40,544 nt of DNA from Streptomyces roseus (GTDB lineage: Bacteria; Actinomycetota; Actinomycetes; Streptomycetales; Streptomycetaceae). The notes below the pieces were generated by a model. The model saw only the letters and a list, made by a program, of their open reading frames with translations, did no database searches and was not told the DNA's origin. Shown in pieces: positions 33,957 to 40,544 of this stretch. The position numbers and the translations under genes are program-made. Each line of letters starts with the position of its first letter. The first letter of the stretch is position 1. Location: the NCBI RefSeq assembly GCF_001044425.1, contig NZ_LFML01000011.1:1-40544 (forward strand), read 5' to 3'.

Positions 33957-34616
33957 ATGCTGGGTGTCACCGATCTGCCGACCTATCTCGTCGGACTCGT
34001 ACTGATCATTTTGCTGCCGGGGCCGAACTCGCTGTACGTGCTCTCGGTCGCCGCGCGCCGCGGGGTGCGGACCGGGTACAAGGCCGCCGCCGGGGTGTTC
34101 ACCGGCGACGCCGTGCTCATGGTGCTCGCCGCCGCCGGGGCCGGGGCGCTGCTCCAGGCCAGCCCGGTGGCCTTCGGCATCGTCAAGGTGCTCGGCGCCG
34201 GGTACCTGACCTGGCTCGCCATCGGGATGATGCGCGGGGCGTGGGCGCTGTGGCGCTCGCGGGCCGAGCGGGAGGAGCCGGCCGGGGCGCCGGCCGGGGC
34301 CGGGGGCGACGGCGCCGAGGGGGAGCGGCCGTACCGGCGGGCGCTGTTGATCAGCCTGTTCAACCCCAAGGCGATCCTGTTCCTCGTCTCCTTCTTCGTG
34401 CAGTTCGTGGACCCCTCGTACGCCTACCCGGCGCTCTCGTTCCTGCTGCTCGGTGCGCTGCTCCAGCTCGGCAGCTTCCTGTACCTGACGCTGCTGATCT
34501 TCGGGGGGACCCGGCTGTCCGCCGCCTTCCGCCGCCGCAGGCGGCTGTCGGCCGGGGCCACTTCGGCGGCGGGCGTGCTGTTCCTCGGCTTCGCGGCGAA
34601 GCTGGCCGTCGGCTAG
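33957..34616 (+). CDS. LysE/RhtB family amino-acid exporter
   Basis: A 219-residue inner-membrane exporter with about six helices. LPGPNSLYVLSVAARRGVRTGYKAA near the N-terminus is the LysE signature, and ALLISLFNPKAILFLVSFFVQF is the second conserved block. The central loop is Glu/Ala/Gly-rich. Substrate unknown; leucine-type exporters (LeuE) are a near match by impression. ATG 33957 leads directly into the first helix; ATG 33906 is a less likely earlier start overlapping the mutase gene's end. Confidence 0.9.
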   Translation: MLGVTDLPTYLVGLVLIILLPGPNSLYVLSVAARRGVRTGYKAAAGVFTGDAVLMVLAAAGAGALLQASPVAFGIVKVLGAGYLTWLAIGMMRGAWALWRSRAEREEPAGAPAGAGGDGAEGERPYRRALLISLFNPKAILFLVSFFVQFVDPSYAYPALSFLLLGALLQLGSFLYLTLLIFGGTRLSAAFRRRRRLSAGATSAAGVLFLGFAAKLAVG

Positions 34617-34627
34617 GGGAGCCTTTC

Positions 34628-34653
34628 GGACCCCGGCGGCCCCCTCCGGGTCC
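34628..34653. terminator. Weak hairpin between convergent genes
   Basis: GGACCC (34628-34633) and GGGTCC (34648-34653) are complementary in the 51-bp gap between the exporter gene and the convergent polysialyltransferase-like gene. Confidence 0.4.
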
Positions 34654-34667
34654 CGCCGTTCCCGCCG

Positions 34668-36050
34668 TCAGCCGATGGGCCGCCGCAGCCGCTTCAGCCG
34701 GCGGACCACGCGGCGGACGACCCGGCTGTTCGGCAGGAAGGACAGCTGGGCCGGGATGCCTCCGGGCAGCCCGAGGGTGGTCAGCCGGCGCCGTTTGAAG
34801 TAGCGCCAGGTCCGGTCGTCCAGGTGCGCGGCCAGGTACCGCTCGGCCTCGCTGCGGCGCGGGGCGAGGATCTGCGGCTGCATGGTGAACCCGACCGCGG
34901 TGAGCAGCCCGGTCAGCCGGTCCCGGTTCTCCTCGGGGCCGGGCGCGGTCCAGCCGGCGACGGCCCCGGCGTCCGCGAGGGCGGGCAGGGCCGCGTCCAC
35001 GATCGTCAGCGGGATCCGGTTGCTGTTCTGGTACGGGGCCAGGCGGGCCAGTACGGCCTCGGTCCCGGTACGCGCGACGGGCAGTCCGTACAGGGTGGCG
35101 GCGGTCAGCAGCCCGGTGGAGAAGCAGCCGACGACCAGGGCGGGCCGCAGCCGCTGGTAGAGGGTCTCGGCCAGGACCGGGGTGGCCGCGACGGTGAGCC
35201 GGGCGCCCAGCCGCTCGGCCTCGGCCTCGGCGCGGCGCGAGTACGCGGCGGGGGCGCTGGGGTGCGGTTTGAAGACGAGCTCGTGGTGGCCGAGGGCGTG
35301 CGCGCCCCGGACCATCTCCACGTGCAGCTCCTCCTCTTCCTGCGGGGAGAGGAGTTCGAGCGCGGAGAGGTACTGGCCGAGCAGCAGCGCCGGGGCCTCG
35401 CCGACCCCGTCCAGCTCGGGCCCGTACGAGGGCAGCTCGGCGAGCACCTTCAGGAACTCGGGGGTCGGGACCAGCTCCGGCCGTACGCCGAACTCGGTGA
35501 GCAGCAGCGGCTCCAGACCCGGCACCAGGTCCAGGTGCAGGACGCGGCGCACACGCATCCCGAGCTGCGGGTCGAGGCGGAAGCGGGTGGGTCCGTAGCT
35601 CATCAGCCCGTCGGCGTACACGTCGACGGCGGCGCCGGGGAACAGTGCGCACAGCGTCCGGGCGGGCGGGACCTGGATCGACTCCACGATGATCTCGACG
35701 CGGTCCTCGCCCAGCGCCCAGACCGCCCGCAGCTGGCGCTCCCAGAGCGGGACGTCCTCGGGGCGCGGGGCCCAGACGCTCGGGTGCTGCGGGGCGATGG
35801 CGGCGTTCCAGTCGAGGACCTCGTCGAAGCGGGTGCTGAGCGCGGCGAAGCCCGGCATGCCGGCGAGGCCGGGGGAGACCTCGGCGGTGAGGGCGTGATT
35901 GCTGGTGAGCAGGATGCGCCGGCCGGCCGGCGGGAAACCGCCCGCGTCGATGCCGGCGGCGAGCGTGGCCATTCCGTACAGGGTGGAGGCGAGGAAGATC
36001 TGCGTGCAGGGGATGTCCCGCGTCGCCGTCAGAGCGTTCTGCGTCGCCAT
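34668..36050 (-). CDS. Polysialyltransferase-like glycosyltransferase
   Basis: A 460-residue GT-B-type enzyme. LVFKPHPSAPAAYSRR holds the HP motif and VVGCFSTGLLTAATLYGLPVAR the S/T motif that bind CMP-sialic acid in bacterial polysialyltransferases. The N-terminus CTQIFLASTLYGMATLAAGID also fits that family. The C-terminal 60 residues are strongly basic (FKRRRL, VVRRVVRRLKRLRR), which may attach it to the membrane. Its ATG overlaps the stop of the upstream glycosyltransferase by one base (TGATG). In context it probably polymerises or adds a Kdn/sialic-acid-like sugar in a wall polymer. Confidence 0.82.
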   Translation of the reverse strand: MATQNALTATRDIPCTQIFLASTLYGMATLAAGIDAGGFPPAGRRILLTSNHALTAEVSPGLAGMPGFAALSTRFDEVLDWNAAIAPQHPSVWAPRPEDVPLWERQLRAVWALGEDRVEIIVESIQVPPARTLCALFPGAAVDVYADGLMSYGPTRFRLDPQLGMRVRRVLHLDLVPGLEPLLLTEFGVRPELVPTPEFLKVLAELPSYGPELDGVGEAPALLLGQYLSALELLSPQEEEELHVEMVRGAHALGHHELVFKPHPSAPAAYSRRAEAEAERLGARLTVAATPVLAETLYQRLRPALVVGCFSTGLLTAATLYGLPVARTGTEAVLARLAPYQNSNRIPLTIVDAALPALADAGAVAGWTAPGPEENRDRLTGLLTAVGFTMQPQILAPRRSEAERYLAAHLDDRTWRYFKRRRLTTLGLPGGIPAQLSFLPNSRVVRRVVRRLKRLRRPIG

Positions 36051-37063
36051 CAGAGCGAGGCTCCCGCTCGTGCGGGCCGGCGGCGCAGGCGGCGCAGCAC
36101 CGCGGCGCGGTCGGCGTCCATCGAGTCCAGTGTCCCGTCGAGTACGTCCTGGGGCATGCGTCCGAGCGCGGCCGTGCTCATCGAACGGAGTTTTCTCGCC
36201 ACGGCCGGTTCGTACCTCTCGATGGTCCCGATATGGTGCGCGATAATTGCACAATATGTTCGGACTGCTTTCGGAAGCAGAAGATCACTTTCCCGGTCCT
36301 CCGCGATATCCGCCAGGACCTGGTCGAAAGCCTTGATGAAATCGAGCTGGCGCTCGTCCTTGATCTGCGTGAGCGAGGTCGCGACCCCGCGCCGGTAGAA
36401 GATCCCCGGCAGTCCGATCGCCGCGAAGGAATCGGCCCCCCGGTGCAGCCGCCAGATCCACGGCCGGTCCTCCGCCGTGCGCAGGCCGTCGGTGAAGTGC
36501 AGCAGTCCGCGGTCCAGCAGCCGCCGGTGGTACATCCCGGCCCAGGCGTACGGGTAGTCGACCGAGGTGGCCCGGGAGGAGGGCAGGATCCCGGCGCGCG
36601 GATCGCCGGCGACCAGCTGCGGACCGTGGGGAACGCGCTGCACGCTGCGGGTGCGGCCGGTCACCTGGACATGGTCGTTGCGGACGAAATCGCAGTTCAG
36701 AGCCTCTATGGCGGCCAGGGTGCGGGCCAGGTGGCCGGGCGCCAGCCAGTCGTCGCCGTCCAGGAACGTGACGTACTCGCCGCGCGCCGCGTCCAGGCCG
36801 GTGTTCCGGGCGGTGGCCAGGCCGCCGTTCCGTTCGTGTCTGAGGAGCACCGCCCCCGGCAGCTCGCGCGCCGCCCGCTCCAGGAGTTCGGGCGTGCCGT
36901 CCGTCGAGCGGTCGTCGACGAGCAGGAACTCGAAATCGTCCCGGGCGTTCAGTTCGAGGCTTTTCAGGGCATCCGGTGCGTATGTCTGCACGTTGTAGAA
37001 CGGCACGACAACAGAGAGCTTGAGCACCCGCGAGACATTAAGGCGCCCTCCGGCATTCACCAT
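36050..37063 (-). CDS. Glycosyltransferase family 2
   Basis: A 337-residue GT-A glycosyltransferase. LSVVVPFYNVQTYAPDALKSL, LLVDDRSTDGT, RNGGLATARNTGLDAARGEYVTFLDGDDW (with the DxD-type metal site) mark the catalytic domain, followed by a helical C-terminal region of about 150 residues. It uses a nucleotide sugar; the sugar is unknown. It is the first gene of a two-gene unit with the polysialyltransferase-like enzyme and is divergent from the nonulosonate genes. ATG 37061-37063 lacks a clear ribosome site, so a start some codons later is possible. Confidence 0.93.
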   Translation of the reverse strand: MVNAGGRLNVSRVLKLSVVVPFYNVQTYAPDALKSLELNARDDFEFLLVDDRSTDGTPELLERAARELPGAVLLRHERNGGLATARNTGLDAARGEYVTFLDGDDWLAPGHLARTLAAIEALNCDFVRNDHVQVTGRTRSVQRVPHGPQLVAGDPRAGILPSSRATSVDYPYAWAGMYHRRLLDRGLLHFTDGLRTAEDRPWIWRLHRGADSFAAIGLPGIFYRRGVATSLTQIKDERQLDFIKAFDQVLADIAEDRESDLLLPKAVRTYCAIIAHHIGTIERYEPAVARKLRSMSTAALGRMPQDVLDGTLDSMDADRAAVLRRLRRRPARAGASL

Positions 37064-37155
37064 GGCCCGTACGCGGATTCCATGTGAACGACGCGGGGCA
37101 GGCGCGTTAACCGGTGCGGTTTCGCATCACGTCGACGGGTTGTTAACCCGCTGTT
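37064..37155. promoter_or_regulatory. Divergent promoter region of the wall-polymer genes
   Basis: This 92-bp spacer holds two GTTAAC palindromes (37106-37111 and 37142-37147, 36 bp apart) and the hairpin CGGGTT-GTT-AACCCG (37136-37150), all unusual in such G+C-rich DNA. They may be binding sites for a common regulator; none is identified. Confidence 0.4.
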
Positions 37156-38586
37156 GTGCGCTCGTTGGGCCGATCACCGAAATTGCGGAATAGCTTCTGC
37201 CGGGTGCCAGCCAGTAATCGCGCAGCATCCCGTAGTCGTCCCCGGACTGCCCTCCGCGTCGCCGTACTCGCCGATTCCGATACGCGGTGGAAATGGGGCG
37301 CACTCACCGCCCGCCGCCTGTCGGAAGAACCGCACCTCACCGGATTCCTGCTCCGCGGCCGGGCCACCCCGACGGCGCGCCAGCTCGGCGAAGTGGGCGT
37401 CCGCGCGGAGCGGCTCTCCGAGGTGACCTGCGCACAGTTCCTCGCGGAGATCGAGCGCGAGAAGTACGACGTCGTCGTCCTCGCCCTCGTCGGCGGGGCC
37501 GTCCAGGCCGTCCTGCACGGGATCCGCGCGCTGTGGCCGGAGCCGGCCGAGCGCCCCGTGCTCGTCACCGGGTACGTGGGCGTCGTATACGAGAAGCTCG
37601 CCGACGGCCTGCTGCTGCGCCACGGCGCCGACCTCGTCCTCGCCAACTCCCGCTACGACGCGGGACGCTTCCGCGCGGTCTACGAGGGCGTCGGCGCGGA
37701 CGCCGGCGCCGTCACCCGGACCGCGCTGCCCTTCCTGGAGGGAGCGGCGTACGAGAAGGCCGGCAGCCGCGCCCACACGGTCGTCTTCGCCGTCCAGCCG
37801 TCCGTCCCCGAGAGCCGCGCCGACCGCGCCTACCTGCTGGAACGCGCCGCGGGGCACGCCCGGCTGCACCCCGGTCGCGAGGTGCTGATCAAGCTGCGCA
37901 GCCGCCCGGGGGAGCACACCACGCATCTGGAGGAGCAGCCCTACCAGCGGCTCGCCGAGCGCATCCCGGGCGGACTGCCCGCCAACTGCCGGCTGGTGTA
38001 CGGGAACATGGGCGAGGTCCTGGACGGTACGGACCTGCTGGTCACCGTCTCCTCCACGGCCGCGCTGGAGTCCTTGCACCGCGGGATCCCGACGGCGGTC
38101 CTCACCGACCTCGGCATCCGCGAGGCGCTCGGAAACCATCACTTCCTCGGCTCGGGCTGCCTGGCCTCCTGGGACCAGCTCGACGCGGGCCTGCTGCCGC
38201 AGGGCGACCCCGACTGGCTGGCCGACCAGGGCGTGACGGGCGCCTCCGGCGCCGGTGATCCCTCCCGCGCCGGTGATCCCTCCCGTGCCGGTGATCCCTT
38301 CGCCGCCGCGCGCGAGCGGCTCGCCGAGCTGCTGGAGCTGCCGGTGCTCCCCGCCGTGGCCCCCTACTACACGCAGGTCACCGCGCCCCGGTACCTGCCC
38401 GGGATCCTCGCCCGCCACCACCTCGCCCCCGACGGCAGCCCGCTGCCCGGAGCCGTCCGGGACGACGAGGGGGAGTCCCGGCTGCGCCGCCGGCTCCGCT
38501 CGTACCTGCGCGACGCCGCCCGGGGGGCGTACCGGCACGGCGTCCAGCGCGTGGCCCCGGTGATCCGCCGGATGGGGGAGCTGTGA
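37156..38586 (+). CDS. DUF6716-type putative glycosyltransferase
   Basis: A protein of 476 residues from GTG 37156; GTG 37204 is an alternative since the conserved part begins at TALRVAVLADSDTRWKWGALTARRL. Later blocks are VLVTGYVGVVYEKLADGLLLRHGADLVLANS and a GT-B-like C-terminal half with LIKLRSRPGEHTTH, MGEVLDGTDLLVTVSSTAALESLHRGIPTAVL. This matches the DUF6716 family of actinobacteria, annotated as putative glycosyltransferases and found beside nonulosonate genes. The end is strongly basic. It overlaps the cytidylyltransferase start by 4 bp (GTGA). Confidence 0.82.
   Translation: MRSLGRSPKLRNSFCRVPASNRAASRSRPRTALRVAVLADSDTRWKWGALTARRLSEEPHLTGFLLRGRATPTARQLGEVGVRAERLSEVTCAQFLAEIEREKYDVVVLALVGGAVQAVLHGIRALWPEPAERPVLVTGYVGVVYEKLADGLLLRHGADLVLANSRYDAGRFRAVYEGVGADAGAVTRTALPFLEGAAYEKAGSRAHTVVFAVQPSVPESRADRAYLLERAAGHARLHPGREVLIKLRSRPGEHTTHLEEQPYQRLAERIPGGLPANCRLVYGNMGEVLDGTDLLVTVSSTAALESLHRGIPTAVLTDLGIREALGNHHFLGSGCLASWDQLDAGLLPQGDPDWLADQGVTGASGAGDPSRAGDPSRAGDPFAAARERLAELLELPVLPAVAPYYTQVTAPRYLPGILARHHLAPDGSPLPGAVRDDEGESRLRRRLRSYLRDAARGAYRHGVQRVAPVIRRMGEL
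38251..38301 (+). repeat. 18-bp tandem repeat inside the DUF6716-type gene
   Basis: Units beginning GCCGGTGATCCC at 38251, 38269 and 38287 (the third partial) encode AGDPSR repeats in a linker. The period is a multiple of three, so slippage would preserve the frame. Confidence 0.9.
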
Positions 38587-39329
38587 CCGCCCCCGCGAGC
38601 CCCCGCGTCCTGGCCGTGATCCCGGCCCGCGGCGGCTCCAAGGGAGTCCCCGGCAAGAACCTCGCCGAAGTGGCCGGGGTGCCCCTCGTCGTACGGGCCG
38701 TCCAGGCCTGCCGGGGCGCGGCCACCGTCACCGACGTCGTGGTCTCCACCGACGCCGAGCCCATCGCCGAAGCGGCCCGCGCCGCCGGGGCCGCCGTGAT
38801 CCGCCGCCCCGCGGCGCTCTCCGGGGACACGGCCGGCAGCGAGGCGGCCGTCCTGCACGCGCTCGACGCCTTCGAGGAGCTGCACTCCCTCACCGTGGAC
38901 GTCGTCCTCCTCGTCCAGTGCACCAGCCCCTTCCTGACCTCCGGCGACGTCGAGTCGGTCGCCGCCGCCGTCGCCACCGGCGCGGCCGACTCGGCCCTGA
39001 CCGTCGCCCCGTTCCACGGGTTCCTCTGGCGCGAGACGGCCGACGGCACCGGCGGGACCGGGGTCAACCACGACAAGGCCGTCCGCCCCCGCCGCCAGGA
39101 CCGCCCCCAGGACCTGCTGGAGACCGGAGCCGCGTACGCCATGGACGCCGCCGGCTTCCGCGGCGCGCGCCACCGCTTCTTCGGGCGCACCCTCCCCGTC
39201 CCCACCGACCCCGCACGGGTCCTGGAGATCGACGACCCGCACGACCTGGCGCGCGCCCGCCTCCTCGCCCCCCTGTTCACCTCCCCCGAGCACCCCCACG
39301 CACCGAACGAAGGACCTCAGCTGCCATGA
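38583..39329 (+). CDS. Acylneuraminate (nonulosonate) cytidylyltransferase
   Basis: A 248-residue enzyme activating a sialic-acid-like sugar with CTP to its CMP form. VIPARGGSKGVPGKNL (13-28) is the nucleotide-binding signature, followed by VVVSTDAEPIAEAA, RPAALSGDTAGSEAAVLHAL and VLLVQCTSPFLTSGDVE. It overlaps the preceding gene by GTGA and the following gene by ATGA, placing it firmly in one operon. The substrate in Streptomyces is probably Kdn or a relative rather than N-acetylneuraminate, by context. Confidence 0.93.
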   Translation: MTAPASPRVLAVIPARGGSKGVPGKNLAEVAGVPLVVRAVQACRGAATVTDVVVSTDAEPIAEAARAAGAAVIRRPAALSGDTAGSEAAVLHALDAFEELHSLTVDVVLLVQCTSPFLTSGDVESVAAAVATGAADSALTVAPFHGFLWRETADGTGGTGVNHDKAVRPRRQDRPQDLLETGAAYAMDAAGFRGARHRFFGRTLPVPTDPARVLEIDDPHDLARARLLAPLFTSPEHPHAPNEGPQLP

Positions 39330-40237
39330 CCGTCGACACCCCCAACCCCCGCCTGCGCACCTTCGGCTCGCGCACCGCCGGCCCCGGCCGGCCCGTGTAC
39401 GTCGTCGGTGAGATCGGCATCAACCACAACGGCGACCTCGGCAACGCGTTCGCCCTCATCGACGCCGCCGCCGATGCGGGCTGCGACGCCGTGAAGTTCC
39501 AAAAGCGCACCCCGGAGATCTGCACCCCGCGCGACCAGTGGGACATCGAGCGCGACACCCCCTGGGGCCGGATGACGTACATCGACTACCGCCACCGCGT
39601 CGAGTTCGGCGAGGCCGAGTACCGCTCCATCGACGAGTACTGCGCCAAGCGCGGCATCGACTGGTTCGCCTCCCCGTGGGACACCGAGGCCGTCGCCTTC
39701 CTGGAGAAGTTCGACGTCCCCGCCCACAAGGTGGCCTCCGCCTCCCTCACCGACGACGAGCTGCTGCGCGCCCTGCGCGCCACCGGCCGCACCGTCGTCC
39801 TCTCCACCGGCATGTCCACCCCGAAGCAGATCCGCCACGCGGTGGAGGTGCTCGGCAGCGACAACATCCTGCTCTGCCACGCCACGTCCACCTACCCGGC
39901 CAAGGCCGAGGAGCTCAACCTGCGGGTGATCAACACCCTCCAGGAGGAGTACCCGAACGTGCCGATCGGCTACTCGGGCCACGAGACCGGCCTGCAGACC
40001 ACCCTGGCGGCCGTCGCCCTCGGCGCCGCCTTCGTCGAGCGCCACATCACCCTCGACCGGGCCATGTGGGGCTCCGACCAGGCCGCCTCCGTGGAGCCCG
40101 GCGGTCTGGCCCGCCTGGTCCGCGACATCCGCACCATCGAGACCGCCCTCGGCGACGGCGTCAAGCGCGTCTACGAGTCCGAGCTCGGCCCCATGAAGAA
40201 GCTCCGACGGGTCCGGGGCGACCTCGCCTCGGTCTGA
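39326..40237 (+). CDS. Nonulosonate (sialic acid/Kdn) synthase, NeuB/SpsE family, lacking SAF domain
   Basis: A 303-residue synthase that condenses phosphoenolpyruvate with a hexose or its phosphate. VVGEIGINHNGDL, CDAVKFQKRTPEI, DWFASPWDTEAV, VLSTGMST, LLCHATSTYPA and GYSGHE are NeuB signatures. NeuB proteins usually run to about 350 residues with a C-terminal SAF domain; this one stops after SELGPMKKLRRVRGDLASV and lacks it. The ATG overlaps the cytidylyltransferase stop (ATGA). With its neighbour it should make CMP-activated Kdn-type sugar for a wall polymer. Confidence 0.93.
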   Translation: MTVDTPNPRLRTFGSRTAGPGRPVYVVGEIGINHNGDLGNAFALIDAAADAGCDAVKFQKRTPEICTPRDQWDIERDTPWGRMTYIDYRHRVEFGEAEYRSIDEYCAKRGIDWFASPWDTEAVAFLEKFDVPAHKVASASLTDDELLRALRATGRTVVLSTGMSTPKQIRHAVEVLGSDNILLCHATSTYPAKAEELNLRVINTLQEEYPNVPIGYSGHETGLQTTLAAVALGAAFVERHITLDRAMWGSDQAASVEPGGLARLVRDIRTIETALGDGVKRVYESELGPMKKLRRVRGDLASV

Positions 40238-40251
40238 CCCTCCCCCCGGTC

Positions 40252-40278
40252 CGGGCCGCGATCCCACCCCGCGGCCCG
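40252..40278 (+). terminator. Hairpin after the nonulosonate synthase gene
   Basis: CGGGCCGCG (40252-40260) and CGCGGCCCG (40270-40278) form a perfect 9-bp stem with a 9-base loop in the 106-bp gap before the next gene. It may be a terminator or only attenuate transcription. Confidence 0.45.
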
Positions 40279-40343
40279 TCCGGCGCTCCGTCCGGTGTCC
40301 GTCCGGTACGGCGCCCCGCCCCGCCCCTGACGAGGAGTACGTG

Positions 40344-40544
40344 GTGACCCCCTCCGCCTCCACCCTGGCTTTCGTCGAGAGTCCGGTCCAGCTCCTGAAC
40401 GTCCTGGAGTGGGCGCACGCCCAGGCCGCGTGCGCCCCGGGCGGCGCCCCGCTGCTCGACGCCGTCCCGGCCCAGCCCGGCCGGGCCGGCTCCCGCGGCC
40501 CGGCCGGGGCCGGCGGGGCCGCGGCCGCCCCGGTCCGCGCCCCC
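40344..40544 (+). CDS. Start of a protein of the wall-polymer operon, cut by the window edge
   Basis: Open from GTG 40344 to the last base, 67 codons. GAGGAG (40332-40337) lies six bases upstream of GTG 40344; the adjacent GTG at 40341 is a less well spaced alternative. The first residues read TPSASTLAFVESPVQLLNVLEWAHAQAA, a beta strand and loop like those opening GT-B enzymes, so a sialyltransferase-like role is possible but unproven. The visible remainder is Ala/Gly/Pro-rich. Confidence 0.65.
   Translation, partial: MTPSASTLAFVESPVQLLNVLEWAHAQAACAPGGAPLLDAVPAQPGRAGSRGPAGAGGAAAAPVRAP

Overview
The window is high-G+C DNA with the codon bias, gene density and gene families of Streptomyces: GTG starts, overlapping stop/start pairs, few AT-rich stretches, a four-gene sdh operon with a small SdhC, sigma-factor/membrane-partner pairs and a nonulosonate cell-wall cluster. 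No tRNA, rRNA, transposase, integrase, phage gene or CRISPR array was seen. Gene order is that of a chromosomal core region, not an island.

Layout. 1-774: C-terminal half of a membrane protein, perhaps a Ser/Thr kinase. 814-2816: a carboxymuconolactone decarboxylase-family gene divergent from a MocR-type regulator. 2910-5411: a DMT-family membrane protein, then a small lipoprotein coupled to an ATP-grasp glutathionylspermidine-synthase-like enzyme (a YgiB/YgiC-like pair). 5464-8226: ornithine aminotransferase (rocD) divergent from serine hydroxymethyltransferase (glyA), whose leader carries a ZTP riboswitch. 8315-12444: trpS, a 2H phosphoesterase, a BrkB-type membrane protein and a D,D-carboxypeptidase. 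12566-15842: a small membrane protein, a membrane metallophosphoesterase and an orphan solute-binding protein. 15829-17468: a membrane protein, a DCC-family thiol protein and a TetR regulator behind a promoter with two identical-arm palindromes. 17573-20859: a Tat-exported 5'-nucleotidase-like phosphoesterase and an acyltransferase. 20975-24439: a small protein plus a DUF4132 protein, convergent with a Gly/Pro/Tyr-rich membrane protein. 24436-28053: sdhCDAB. 28206-30959: an OHCU decarboxylase divergent from a sigma factor and its membrane partner. 30960-31282: no protein gene, but a structured RNA resembling 6C RNA. 31283-34616: an L,D-transpeptidase, a methylmalonyl-CoA-mutase-type large subunit and a LysE-family exporter. 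34668 to the right edge: two divergent operons for a sialic-acid-like (nonulosonate, probably Kdn) cell-wall polymer.

How the genes work together. GlyA is placed under ZTP control, linking one-carbon supply to purine synthesis. The sdh operon encodes a complete respiratory complex II. The right end encodes nonulosonate synthesis, CMP activation and several glycosyltransferases, matching the teichulosonic acid known from Streptomyces walls. The D,D-carboxypeptidase and L,D-transpeptidase add further cell-envelope functions.

Standout observations are the ZTP riboswitch before glyA, an SdhB that has lost its usual stop and reads 68 codons through a 20-bp perfect hairpin, a 6C-like RNA, and the twin TTGAAC-N2-GTTCAA operators. 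All calls come from reading the sequence; no database search was run.
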